Assembly (NCBI GenBank): GCA_028289605.1
Contig: JANQON010000009.1
Location: 434,001 to 498,000 of the forward strand
Source of the DNA: Hyphococcus sp.
Lineage (GTDB): Bacteria; Pseudomonadota; Alphaproteobacteria; Caulobacterales; Parvularculaceae
Length of the DNA: 64,000 nt
Direction of reading: 5' to 3'
The notes under the pieces are model-generated. The model was given only the letters and a program-made list of their open reading frames with translations, did not search any database and had not been told where the DNA came from. Position numbers and translations under genes: made by a program. How positions within the stretch are numbered: the stretch's first letter is position 1; each line of letters starts with the position of its first letter. Shown piece after piece: positions 48,516 to 56,631 of this stretch.

Positions 48516-48694
48516 AGCATTCGATCAGTTTGCGGATGACCGAAATGCCCGCCGCCTTGTACAAGACGGCGCTGATACAGGATCTTTCGATCCGGACGGA
48601 CTCCTTAGCCGGCCCCTGCGCGTTGTGCATGCGCGAGATCAGCGGCCGCGGGGCGGCCCATTGTCCCATTTGCGTTTTCGATGACGTTGGCTAA
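48512..48694 (+). CDS. Small Cys4 (zinc-ribbon-like) protein coupled to the symporter
   Basis: 60 residues. The GTG start overlaps the symporter stop as GTGA, so it is probably made by coupled translation. The C-terminal half has a four-Cys pattern, CALC-x11-CPIC, fitting a small zinc ribbon, followed by VFDDVG. The N-terminal half has no recognisable motif. I do not know this family. The coupling and the Cys pattern argue for a real gene; the short length and lack of homologues checked argue for caution. A DNA-binding or metal-storing role are both possible. Confidence 0.5.
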   Translation: MKHSISLRMTEMPAALYKTALIQDLSIRTDSLAGPCALCMREISGRGAAHCPICVFDDVG

Positions 48695-48736
48695 TCCTAT
48701 ACAAAATTCAATTCCATAACATAGGGGTATGGGGCG

Positions 48737-51700
48737 ATGGATTGGCTACGCAGACATTCAATTCTGGCGATTGTCCTCGGGGCGCTTGGGCTGAGCATTG
48801 GCCTGGCGTCTTTGGCGTTCCCGCAATCAAATGATGAGGACGAGGCGAGTCCGCTTGCCTCATTGCCGCTCCGATTGATCGGCCCCGCTTATCCGTCAGG
48901 CCGCATTTCTGATTTCGCTTTTTTTTCCGGCGGCTATCACGACTATCTGGTCGGCGTCGCCTCCGGCGGATTGTGGCGCACCACGAACGCCGGCGCTACG
49001 TGGACCCCGATTTTCGACAACGAAGGCTCTTACGCCATCGGCGTTGTCGAAATTGCGCCCTCCGACGAAAAGATCATTTGGGTCGGCACAGGCGAGAACA
49101 ATGCCCAACGATCTGTCGCCTTCGGCGACGGCGTTTATAAGTCGACCGACGGCGGCGCGACCTGGACCAATATGGGCCTGAAGGACTCCGGCCACATCAG
49201 TCAGATCTGGATTCATCCGGCCGACGCCGACACCGTGTTGGTCGCCGCGCAGGGTCCGCTTTGGTCCGACGGCGGCGATCGCGGGCTCTTCAAGACAACG
49301 GACGGCGGCGCCACTTGGACGGAAATCCTGACTATTGACGAACACACGGGCGTCAACGAATTCATCGTACATCCGCAGAATTTCGATGTCATCGTCGCAT
49401 CGAGTTATCAGCGTCGCCGCCATGTCTGGGTGCTGATCAACGGCGGACCCGGCTCCGGCGTTCACCGCACGACGGATGGCGGCGAAACCTGGTCCGAAGT
49501 GACGGCAGGTTTGCCCAAGGACGATATGGGCCGGATCGGGCTTGCCATGGCCCCGTCCAATTCGGACATGCTGTACGCCATCATTGAGGCGAACGACGAC
49601 GAGAAAGGGGTCTATCGCTCGAACGACTTTGGACAAAACTGGGAGAAACGTTCGAGCCACATGACCACCAGCCCGCAATATTACAACGAGATTGTGGTCG
49701 ATCCCCGCGATGAAAACGTGCTCTATTCTCTCGACACCTTTTCCAAACGATCCCGTGACGGCGGCAAAACGTTTACAGATATCGGTTCCGCTCACCGACA
49801 TGTGGACGACCATGCGCTTTGGATTGACGAGTCGAACACGGACCATCTGATTATCGGCGGCGACGGCGGCATCTACGAAAGTTGGGACGGCGGAGAACTA
49901 TGGAAGCACGTTGACAATCTGCCGATCGTTCAATTCTACCGCGTTCAGCCGGATAACGCGGAACCGTTTTACAACGTTTGCGGCGGCACGCAGGACAACA
50001 ACTCGCTGTGTGGGCCGTCTCGCACGGACCTGGTGCACGGTATTGTCAATTCCGACTGGCACATCGTTCTGGGAGGCGATGGATACAAACCCCAGATCGA
50101 TCCGCGCGATCCCAATATCGTTTACGCGCAATATCAATATGGCGGCCTTGCGCGCTACGACCGGCGCACCCACGAACGGGTGTTTCTAACGCCGCAACCG
50201 CCAACCGGAGAGCCCGCCTACAAATGGAATTGGAATACGCCGCTGCTCATCAGCCCGCATAATCCGGATCGGATCTATTACGCGGCTGAATATTTGTTTG
50301 CTTCAGACGACCGAGGCGATTCCTGGGAGATTATCAGCCCGGACCTCACCCGCCAGCTCGACCGCAATACGCTTGATGTCATGGGCAGGGTCTGGAGCGT
50401 AGACGCTGTTGCGAAAAATGACTCCACCTCGATCTATGGCGCTGCGATTGCGATCAACGAAAGTCCGCTGGCTGAGGGCCTGATTTATGTGGGGACAGAT
50501 GACGGCGTTATTTCCATCACCGAAGACAATGGAGCGACGTGGCGGCGCGTCGAAACCATCCGCGGCGTTCCGGAGATGACGCTAGTGGAAGACATTATCG
50601 CATCCGTCCATGATCCCGACGTGGCCTACGCGGTGTTCGACAACCACAAGCGCGGAGACCATGAGCCTTATGTCTATCGCACCGACAATCGCGGCGGCGC
50701 CTGGCAGGACATTTCCGGCGATCTGCCTGACTGGGGGGCGGTTCACACAATCGCGGAAGACCACGTGGACCCCAATCTGCTTTTCGTCGGGACTGAGTTC
50801 GGGCTGTTCTTCAGTCAAAACGGCGGCCGGAACTGGGAACAACTGAAGACAGGCTTCCCAACGATCGACGTGCGCGACATCGAGATCCAACGCCGCGAAA
50901 GCGATCTCGTCGTGGGTACTTTTGGGCGCGGCATTTACATCCTTGACGACTACGCCGCTTTGCGGACGGGCGCCGATGAATTGGCGGAGGCCGAGGCGAC
51001 TCTGTTCCCTGTGCGCGACGCTTGGCTCTACATTGAGGGCGATCTTTGGGGACCGTGGGGCGGTACAAAAGCGGTAAACGGCGACAACTTCTGGTTCGCC
51101 GAAAATCCGCCCTTTGGCGCCGTGTTTACGTATGTCCTGCGGGACGGACTGAAGACTCTGGCCGACGCCCGGCGGGAGGAAGAGATTGAAATCGAAAAAG
51201 GCGGCGGCGACACGCCCTACCCGCCATGGGATGATCTGAGAGCGGAAGACCGCGAAGACCAACCTGCCATTCTGTTTACGATTACCGATGCGTCGGGAGA
51301 AGTCGTGCGCCGCTTGACCGCGCCTCACGACAAAGGGCTTCATCGCGTCGCCTGGGATTTGCGCTACGCAGCGCCTGATCCGACTCAGCTTGAAGAATCA
51401 ACCCCCTCGCCGTTCGCCGCCCCGTCGGTCGGACCGTTGGTTTTGCCGGGCGAGTACACGGTGTCGATCGCCAAACGTGTAAACGGCGTCGTCACCGCTT
51501 TATCCGAACCCCAATCTTTTGTCGTCAAGCCGCTGCACGACACTCCCGAGGCGACCGACGACCGTCCGTCTTTGCTAGCCTTTCAGCAAGAGACGGCGGA
51601 TATGGCGCGCGCGGTCACCGGCGCCAGCGCCGCATCGGGTGAGCTGCGCACTCGTCTGGCGCATCTGAAACTGGCTGTCGAAGCGGTCACCGCGCCCAAC

Positions 51701-52039
51701 GAACAGCAGCGCGCGCTCATCCAGCAGCTCGAAGCAACGCTGGATGAAGCGGATGTGGCGCTTAGCGGCGATCGGACGGTGAGCAGTCGCAATGAGGCCG
51801 CGCCGTGGTCGGTCTCGGCGCGCGTCGGAGAAATTCGCGGGTGGGGTTGGCAAACCCAGTCGCCGGCCACCGGCTCAAGCGAAGACGCGCTGGCGTTGGC
51901 GCAACAAGAGTTCAGCGCTGTCATCGCGCAGCTTCAGGATGTTGAAACGCGCTTGACCGATCTTGAAAACGAGCTCGAACAGATGGGCGCGCCCTACATT
52001 CCGGGCAGCGGCGTGCCGTCCTGGCCGCTGCAGGAGTAG
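48737..52039 (+). CDS. Large exported BNR/sortilin-like beta-propeller protein
   Basis: 1100 residues with an N-terminal signal anchor (ILAIVLGALGLSIGLASLAF). Residues 45-760 hold at least nine Asp-box turns, for example STDGGATW, TTDGGATW, TTDGGETW, SNDFGQNW, SWDGGELW, SDDRGDSW and TEDNGATW, forming one or two ten-bladed-like propellers as in sortilin/VPS10 and BNR glycosyl hydrolases. The C-terminal 300 residues contain an Ig-like part (HRVAWDLRYAAPDP, PGEYTVSIAKRV) and a coiled coil (EQQRALIQQLEATLDEAD; DVETRLTDLENELEQM). No catalytic sialidase set is clear. Such proteins are common in marine bacteria with many exported peptidases, but the role is not known. Confidence 0.85.
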   Translation: MDWLRRHSILAIVLGALGLSIGLASLAFPQSNDEDEASPLASLPLRLIGPAYPSGRISDFAFFSGGYHDYLVGVASGGLWRTTNAGATWTPIFDNEGSYAIGVVEIAPSDEKIIWVGTGENNAQRSVAFGDGVYKSTDGGATWTNMGLKDSGHISQIWIHPADADTVLVAAQGPLWSDGGDRGLFKTTDGGATWTEILTIDEHTGVNEFIVHPQNFDVIVASSYQRRRHVWVLINGGPGSGVHRTTDGGETWSEVTAGLPKDDMGRIGLAMAPSNSDMLYAIIEANDDEKGVYRSNDFGQNWEKRSSHMTTSPQYYNEIVVDPRDENVLYSLDTFSKRSRDGGKTFTDIGSAHRHVDDHALWIDESNTDHLIIGGDGGIYESWDGGELWKHVDNLPIVQFYRVQPDNAEPFYNVCGGTQDNNSLCGPSRTDLVHGIVNSDWHIVLGGDGYKPQIDPRDPNIVYAQYQYGGLARYDRRTHERVFLTPQPPTGEPAYKWNWNTPLLISPHNPDRIYYAAEYLFASDDRGDSWEIISPDLTRQLDRNTLDVMGRVWSVDAVAKNDSTSIYGAAIAINESPLAEGLIYVGTDDGVISITEDNGATWRRVETIRGVPEMTLVEDIIASVHDPDVAYAVFDNHKRGDHEPYVYRTDNRGGAWQDISGDLPDWGAVHTIAEDHVDPNLLFVGTEFGLFFSQNGGRNWEQLKTGFPTIDVRDIEIQRRESDLVVGTFGRGIYILDDYAALRTGADELAEAEATLFPVRDAWLYIEGDLWGPWGGTKAVNGDNFWFAENPPFGAVFTYVLRDGLKTLADARREEEIEIEKGGGDTPYPPWDDLRAEDREDQPAILFTITDASGEVVRRLTAPHDKGLHRVAWDLRYAAPDPTQLEESTPSPFAAPSVGPLVLPGEYTVSIAKRVNGVVTALSEPQSFVVKPLHDTPEATDDRPSLLAFQQETADMARAVTGASAASGELRTRLAHLKLAVEAVTAPNEQQRALIQQLEATLDEADVALSGDRTVSSRNEAAPWSVSARVGEIRGWGWQTQSPATGSSEDALALAQQEFSAVIAQLQDVETRLTDLENELEQMGAPYIPGSGVPSWPLQE

Positions 52040-52061
52040 GTCGCGGTTTCGGCCAAGCGCT

Positions 52062-54128
52062 TTAAAATTGCAACGTGACGGAACCGCGGATCTGCCGCGG
52101 CTCGACCGGATGGAGGTGAATGTCGGGAATTGGCGCAACCTCGCCCGGCAATTGCGATTCAAAGAAATAGGTGATGTCGGCGTCCTCTGAATCAAACATA
52201 TTCAGGACATCGAGTCCAAACCGCGCGGGGCCGACATCGTAATAGAGGCCGAGATTGACGATCGTGGTCGGGTCGGAAGCCACGCTTGCATCTTCGATCA
52301 AGGGCGCCGCCCCGAAACGGCGAAGGCGCAGGGCGGCGGTTAACCGTTCTGTCGGATCGACTGTCACGCCGGCCCCGAACACATTTTCCACCGCTTGCGG
52401 AATACGGTTTTCACCTGCGGGGGCGTCTTTGAAGCGCGCGTCGGTGTATGCGGCCGTGGCGTCGAACCGGATCCAATCGGTCGGCCGCCAAAAAGCGCTG
52501 AACTCGACGCCGAATCGACGGGACGCATCGTTCGGCTCGGTGGCGCCGGCGTCTCCGACGAAGACCAGTTCTTCGTCAAGCGCGAGCCAGAAACCGGCCA
52601 ATGTCGCGTTAAAGGCGCCGCGGGCGAACCGTGCGCCGATTTCGGCGCCTTCCGCCCGCACCAGGACGTCAACCGGGTCAACCGGCTCCAGCGTACGCGG
52701 ATCAATGGCGATCGCCGCGCCCCTCACGTCGTTGGAGTGAAATCCCTGACCGTAATTGGCGTAGAGTTCCAATGCGTTTGTCGCGCGCCAGGCGATGGCG
52801 GCCGTGGGCGTAAAAATTGCGTCCGAGCCGTCGCCTGAATTCTCCGCGATGGAAGCGTCGACCGAGAAATCATAGAAGTCGCCACGGGCGCCGACGGACG
52901 CGCGCAATCGTTCTGACAGGCTTATTTCCAATTCCACAAAGCCGCCGACAGAAAACTCCTGAACATCATCGTCACGGATCGTGCGAATGCGCTCGCGCGC
53001 GACCGTATCAAAAAGACCGACATTGAAAATGTCGTCGTAACGAATGTCGCCGCCGCTTCTGAAAACGGCTTCACGCCCGGCAATTGTAAACGGGCGGGCG
53101 TAGTCCATCGCCCCGCCGAATGTCACCCGTTCGTCACGTTGCTCGAATTCATCGCCGTTTACGGGATCATTCGCAAAATATGTGAAGTTCGAAAAAAGAG
53201 CGAAGTCGTAATAAAGCGCATAGGCGGACAGCGAAAAATCACCCACTGTCGCCTCTCCATTTAAGGCGATCCGAGTTGTTTCTCCCCCAAGGTCGGGATC
53301 AATGAAACCGAGACGGGAAACAAGGCCGGTTTCGATAGCGCGCAGCGGTATCTGGTCTGTCGACGTCCAGCGGGAATCATATGCGCTTAAGGAAAGGCTC
53401 CAGTCCGCCGCGCCTGTTTGGCGGGTGTATTTTAAAAATGCGTTGTACTTCTCCAGATCTTCATCGAGCACAAACGGGCTGTCGTTGAACAGAACTTCGG
53501 CCGCCGCAAGAAGCTGGCCGCCGCCCGCACCCACCGACGCCGCTACCAGGCCGCGACGAAATCCGTTTTCGCCGATCGTCATTGCGGCGATGTTTTCATC
53601 AAGGGCGTCATAGGATCGGAACGAGGCGGTTGCTGCGGCCGAGAAATCGCCGACGTCGGTGTAATAAGGCCCTTTGCGAAACTCGATCCGCTCAACGACT
53701 TCCGGAATGATGAAGTTGAGGTCGAGATAGCCCTGGCCGTGGCCGTGCGTGCGAAAATTGACCGGCGCCCCGTCGAAATAAACCGCAAAGTCGGTGCCGT
53801 GATCCAGATTGAAGCCGCGGAGGAAGTACTGGTTCGCCTTACCGGAGCCGGAGTGCTGCGTGGCGACAAGACCAGGGATCACTTCGACTAGTTCCCCGAC
53901 GCGCGAAAGGGGACGGTCGTCAAAATCGCCGTATCCGACCACGCCTTCAGAACCCGCCTTGGCCGAACCGATTAGATTGATCTGGCGTCCGAAAACGATG
54001 ATTTCGTCCATTTCCGGAGGATGCGCGGCGAGCGCCGACGTCGACGCCGCAGTAAAAGCAATGCAGCCTGCATTGATCGCCAGCACGGTCGCGGCGGTTC
54101 TCAAATGAGTCTTGTATTTACTCGACAT
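52062..54128 (-). CDS. TonB-dependent outer-membrane receptor
   Basis: 688 residues. A signal peptide ends near STSALA/AH; a TonB-box-like stretch is MDEIIVFGRQ. The plug is normal (LSRVGELVEVIPGLVATQHSG, YFLRGFNLDHGTDFAVYFDGAPVNF, EVVERIEFRKGPYYTDVG) and has a His-rich THGHGQG loop. The barrel ends with Phe (SVTLQF). Receptors of this shape that sit next to small His/Cys-rich proteins and DUF3299 genes are often part of zinc-uptake sets, which is family knowledge; the metal is inferred. It follows the His/Cys-rich gene on the same strand after 250 bases, and a palindrome lies in front of both. Confidence 0.9.
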   Translation of the reverse strand: MSSKYKTHLRTAATVLAINAGCIAFTAASTSALAAHPPEMDEIIVFGRQINLIGSAKAGSEGVVGYGDFDDRPLSRVGELVEVIPGLVATQHSGSGKANQYFLRGFNLDHGTDFAVYFDGAPVNFRTHGHGQGYLDLNFIIPEVVERIEFRKGPYYTDVGDFSAAATASFRSYDALDENIAAMTIGENGFRRGLVAASVGAGGGQLLAAAEVLFNDSPFVLDEDLEKYNAFLKYTRQTGAADWSLSLSAYDSRWTSTDQIPLRAIETGLVSRLGFIDPDLGGETTRIALNGEATVGDFSLSAYALYYDFALFSNFTYFANDPVNGDEFEQRDERVTFGGAMDYARPFTIAGREAVFRSGGDIRYDDIFNVGLFDTVARERIRTIRDDDVQEFSVGGFVELEISLSERLRASVGARGDFYDFSVDASIAENSGDGSDAIFTPTAAIAWRATNALELYANYGQGFHSNDVRGAAIAIDPRTLEPVDPVDVLVRAEGAEIGARFARGAFNATLAGFWLALDEELVFVGDAGATEPNDASRRFGVEFSAFWRPTDWIRFDATAAYTDARFKDAPAGENRIPQAVENVFGAGVTVDPTERLTAALRLRRFGAAPLIEDASVASDPTTIVNLGLYYDVGPARFGLDVLNMFDSEDADITYFFESQLPGEVAPIPDIHLHPVEPRQIRGSVTLQF

Positions 54129-54378
54129 GATCTTGTTCTTCTTCCCTTTTGCGCGACTGTCGGCGTTCTTTTCGCCAACGCCTACGAGGACGGTGATTCA
54201 TTTCTGCACTGGTAGTGTCGCGTCGCGCCTGTACCCATCAGCGCGCGCTGGACGCCGAGCTAGCCAATTGCGCACCAGTTTTATTCCATCGCCTACGGAT
54301 AAGCTTCGTGAAATATCATTGAATGAAACGCACGCTTGGCGCGAATTCCGAAACAACAAATACCAAAGAGGATCAAGT

Positions 54379-54678
54379 TCACGGCGGCCCGCGGACGAAA
54401 CCCAAGGCCTCCGGCCGGGCGGGGCCGACTTCTAACGCTCTTCCAGTCGCGTTGCGCTCAGCGGTGCGGTTTAAGTCCAGAAGAACATCGACTCTCGATG
54501 CATCGTCGTCGTGGTCGGTGACGGCGAGACAACAGATCGCGCACGGCGCCCCGGCGTCATGATCATCGTGACAGTCTTCTGCATGCGCGGCCGCTGCGAG
54601 CTGCGCCAAAACAAAGGAGAGGACGGCGACGATGTAAGCGGCCCCTCTCCTGTGTCTTCGCTGTAACTGCATCGCCAT
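54379..54678 (-). CDS. Small exported His/Cys-rich protein (DUF2946-like)
   Basis: 99 residues with a twin-basic head (RRHRRG), a hydrophobic core and a likely cleavage at AHA/ED. The next part is full of metal ligands: EDCHDDHDAGAPCAICCLAVTDHDDD, i.e. Cys, His and Asp clusters. This pattern is seen in small DUF2946-type proteins coded with TonB receptors and copper or zinc genes. ATG 54678 or the Met two codons later could be used. It lies before the TonB receptor on the same strand and 84 bases after a palindrome, so the pair may form an operon under metal control. Confidence 0.65.
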   Translation of the reverse strand: MAMQLQRRHRRGAAYIVAVLSFVLAQLAAAAHAEDCHDDHDAGAPCAICCLAVTDHDDDASRVDVLLDLNRTAERNATGRALEVGPARPEALGFVRGPP

Positions 54679-54761
54679 GCCGCCTAGCTTCCGAATTCTC
54701 TTTCCGCTCGCCCGTTGCGGCGGGTCTCAGTGTGCAAGCGGAGTATGGTCAATTTGCAGTA

Positions 54762-54776
54762 TGTTACTCTATCACA
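54762..54776. promoter_or_regulatory. Zur-like operator TGTTACTCTATCACA upstream of the His/Cys-rich gene
   Basis: The site matches the idealised Zur palindrome TGTTATA-N-TATAACA at 11 of 14 positions and shares the right arm CTATCACAA with the palindrome at 34641-34657. It is 84-98 bases in front of the small gene start. Zur is the natural candidate because the genes behind it look like metal uptake, but no Zur gene is in the window. Confidence 0.5.
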
Positions 54777-54883
54777 AATTGCCGTTTGCGTTTTCCCGGA
54801 TTCCATGTGGTCGAACGCGCCGTCGCTGCAACACAAGACAACTACGAGCGCCGCGACCTCAGAGTTGCGCCCGTAGTCGACGG

Positions 54884-55063
54884 CTATCCGTCATATGTCT
54901 CCCAGGATTCGATCTCGAGCGTGTACGCCGCGTCGCCCAAGTCGCTCATGTTGCTTGTCGTACGCAGGACGCCAATCGCCCAGATCGCGTCCCACTGGTT
55001 GCCGAGCGCGGCCGGCGTTTCCGCCGTCACACACACGATCTGATTTGGCGGCGGCGGCGGGTC
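54884..55063 (-). pseudogene. C-terminal remnant of a DUF3299 protein
   Basis: The last 59 codons of a minus-strand frame carry the clear end of the DUF3299 family: DPPPPPNQIVCVTAE, then AIWAIGVLRT, MSDLGDAAYTLEIESWETYDG and a stop. Family members have this PPPPPNQ signature after a conserved N-terminal half. Upstream of residue D (55063) the frame no longer looks like the family, so the N-terminal half is lost. DUF3299 genes are found with ABC-type and TonB-type zinc or copper uptake genes. The remnant suggests the nearby TonB receptor cluster was once larger. The rest of 54777-55253 has no gene I can support. Confidence 0.7.
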
Positions 55064-55253
55064 AAGTTCAAGGACCGGCGGCCGGCGCCGACAAAAAAAG
55101 GGTGGACCAACGACCGCGCCGGCCGCAATGCGCCGGCGAATGCTCGGTCTTGTTTCGAAACACCCCAAACGCTCTCGCGGAAAAATATGGTGAGACAAGA
55201 ACGGCAAACTCGAATATGCGTTATGAACGAGTTCCTTCGCGAGACGACATGGT

Positions 55254-56381
55254 ATGAAAACAAGAATCATCATCGCCTTAACGGCGCCGCTTTTCCTTTG
55301 GGCGTGCGGAACCGAAGAAACAATCGTTGACACCGACCAATTGGAGTATCCGCAGTCGATCTCTCCTGAACTGGCGGAACGGTTCTCCGCTCTCGCATTG
55401 GCCTGCGTCCACAAAGAATTTCCCAACAAGATTTCCCGGACCACCGACAATGCAGAAGCGATCGGGCGGCCGAAGGACATTTTCCCGATCTTTTATGGTT
55501 GTTTTGATTGGCACAGTTCTGTGCACGGCCATTGGCTTTTGGTGCGTTTGTTGCGGGTCGGTCCGGAGGATGCTGTATGGCGAGACCAGGCGATTGAAAA
55601 GTTAAACCAGAGTTTTACAGCTGAAAAACTATCCGGGGAAGTTGCAAATTTCGCGCGGCCGGCGCGTGGATCGTGGGAACGTCCTTACGGCCTTGCCTGG
55701 TATCTTCAACTGATGACCGAGCTGCGCGAGTGGGATGATCCGCAAGCCAAAACATGGCTGTCGATACTGCAGCCATTGGAAACCGATATCGTCGTCAGCC
55801 TCAAAGACTGGTTGCCGAAATTAGCGTATCCCATTCGTCTGGGTACGCATAATCAGAGCGCCTTTGCTTTTGGTCTGATGCTCGACTGGGCGAGAGCAGC
55901 GGGCGATGCTGAGCTGGAACAGATGATTGTCGCGCGTTCCAAAGCGTTTCACATGGAGGATGTCGATTGCCCGCTCAACTATGAGCCAAGCGGGGAAGAC
56001 TTCCTGTCCCCTTGCCTGATGGAGGCCGATCTCATGCGGCGGATTTTGCCGCCCGAAGCGTTTTCAGACTGGTTGACTGATTTTCTGCCGCAGATTCCAA
56101 CAAACGGTTCAGGCGACTGGCTCGCACCCGGGATTGTCAAGGACGCCAGCGACGGCAAGCTTGTGCATCTGGATGGGGTGAATTCCTCGCGCGCCTGGAA
56201 TCTCTACAATGTCGCCCGTGCGTTGCCGGAAGGCGATCGACGCAAGGCGGCCCTGGTCGCAGCGGCGAAAATTCATGCGCGCGAAGGCGTCGCCGCCGTT
56301 TCGGCCGAACATTACTCAGGCAGTCATTGGCTAGCGTCGTTCGCAACGTATCTTATGACTGATCGGGGATGGAACGATTAA
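55254..56381 (+). CDS. DUF2891 family lipoprotein
   Basis: 375 residues. The lipobox LWAC/G near residue 17 predicts a lipoprotein. The family signature is strong: FPIFYGCFDWHSSVHGHWLLVRLL near residue 80, PYGLAWYLQLMTEL and LGTHNQSAFAFGLMLDWA, then HLDGVNSSRAWNLYNVARAL and HYSGSHWLASFATYLMTDRGW. The repeated helical pairs look like an (alpha/alpha) toroid, as in glycosidase or lyase families, but no activity is known for DUF2891. Conserved His in WHSSVHGHW and SGSHW could be catalytic. It stands alone between the DUF3299 remnant and fixL. Confidence 0.88.
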   Translation: MKTRIIIALTAPLFLWACGTEETIVDTDQLEYPQSISPELAERFSALALACVHKEFPNKISRTTDNAEAIGRPKDIFPIFYGCFDWHSSVHGHWLLVRLLRVGPEDAVWRDQAIEKLNQSFTAEKLSGEVANFARPARGSWERPYGLAWYLQLMTELREWDDPQAKTWLSILQPLETDIVVSLKDWLPKLAYPIRLGTHNQSAFAFGLMLDWARAAGDAELEQMIVARSKAFHMEDVDCPLNYEPSGEDFLSPCLMEADLMRRILPPEAFSDWLTDFLPQIPTNGSGDWLAPGIVKDASDGKLVHLDGVNSSRAWNLYNVARALPEGDRRKAALVAAAKIHAREGVAAVSAEHYSGSHWLASFATYLMTDRGWND

Positions 56382-56631
56382 ACCGCGATCATGAAGAATA
56401 CGAGGGCGTCGACCTCCGGAATGGAAATGGGCGTCGCGTAAACCCGATAGTTTTCACAAGAGCTCGATCCTACGCTGGGTGATTTGAGTGGCGGCTTTCG
56501 GCCGGAAACCGCACTCGATTCGGAGCTTTTTGACCCATTCGGCCCGGCGGCCGCGGGGAACGGGGTCTGGCGCACTCCCTTGAGCGAGAATGTCCGCTGC
56601 CCTACAACCTAGGTCTGAATGTCGGGCTGGC

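Noticed and set aside
54677..55330. A 217-codon plus-strand frame in the space before the DUF2891 gene
   Set aside because: Arg/Pro-rich without motif, and it overlaps the DUF3299 remnant on the other strand, which has clear family character.
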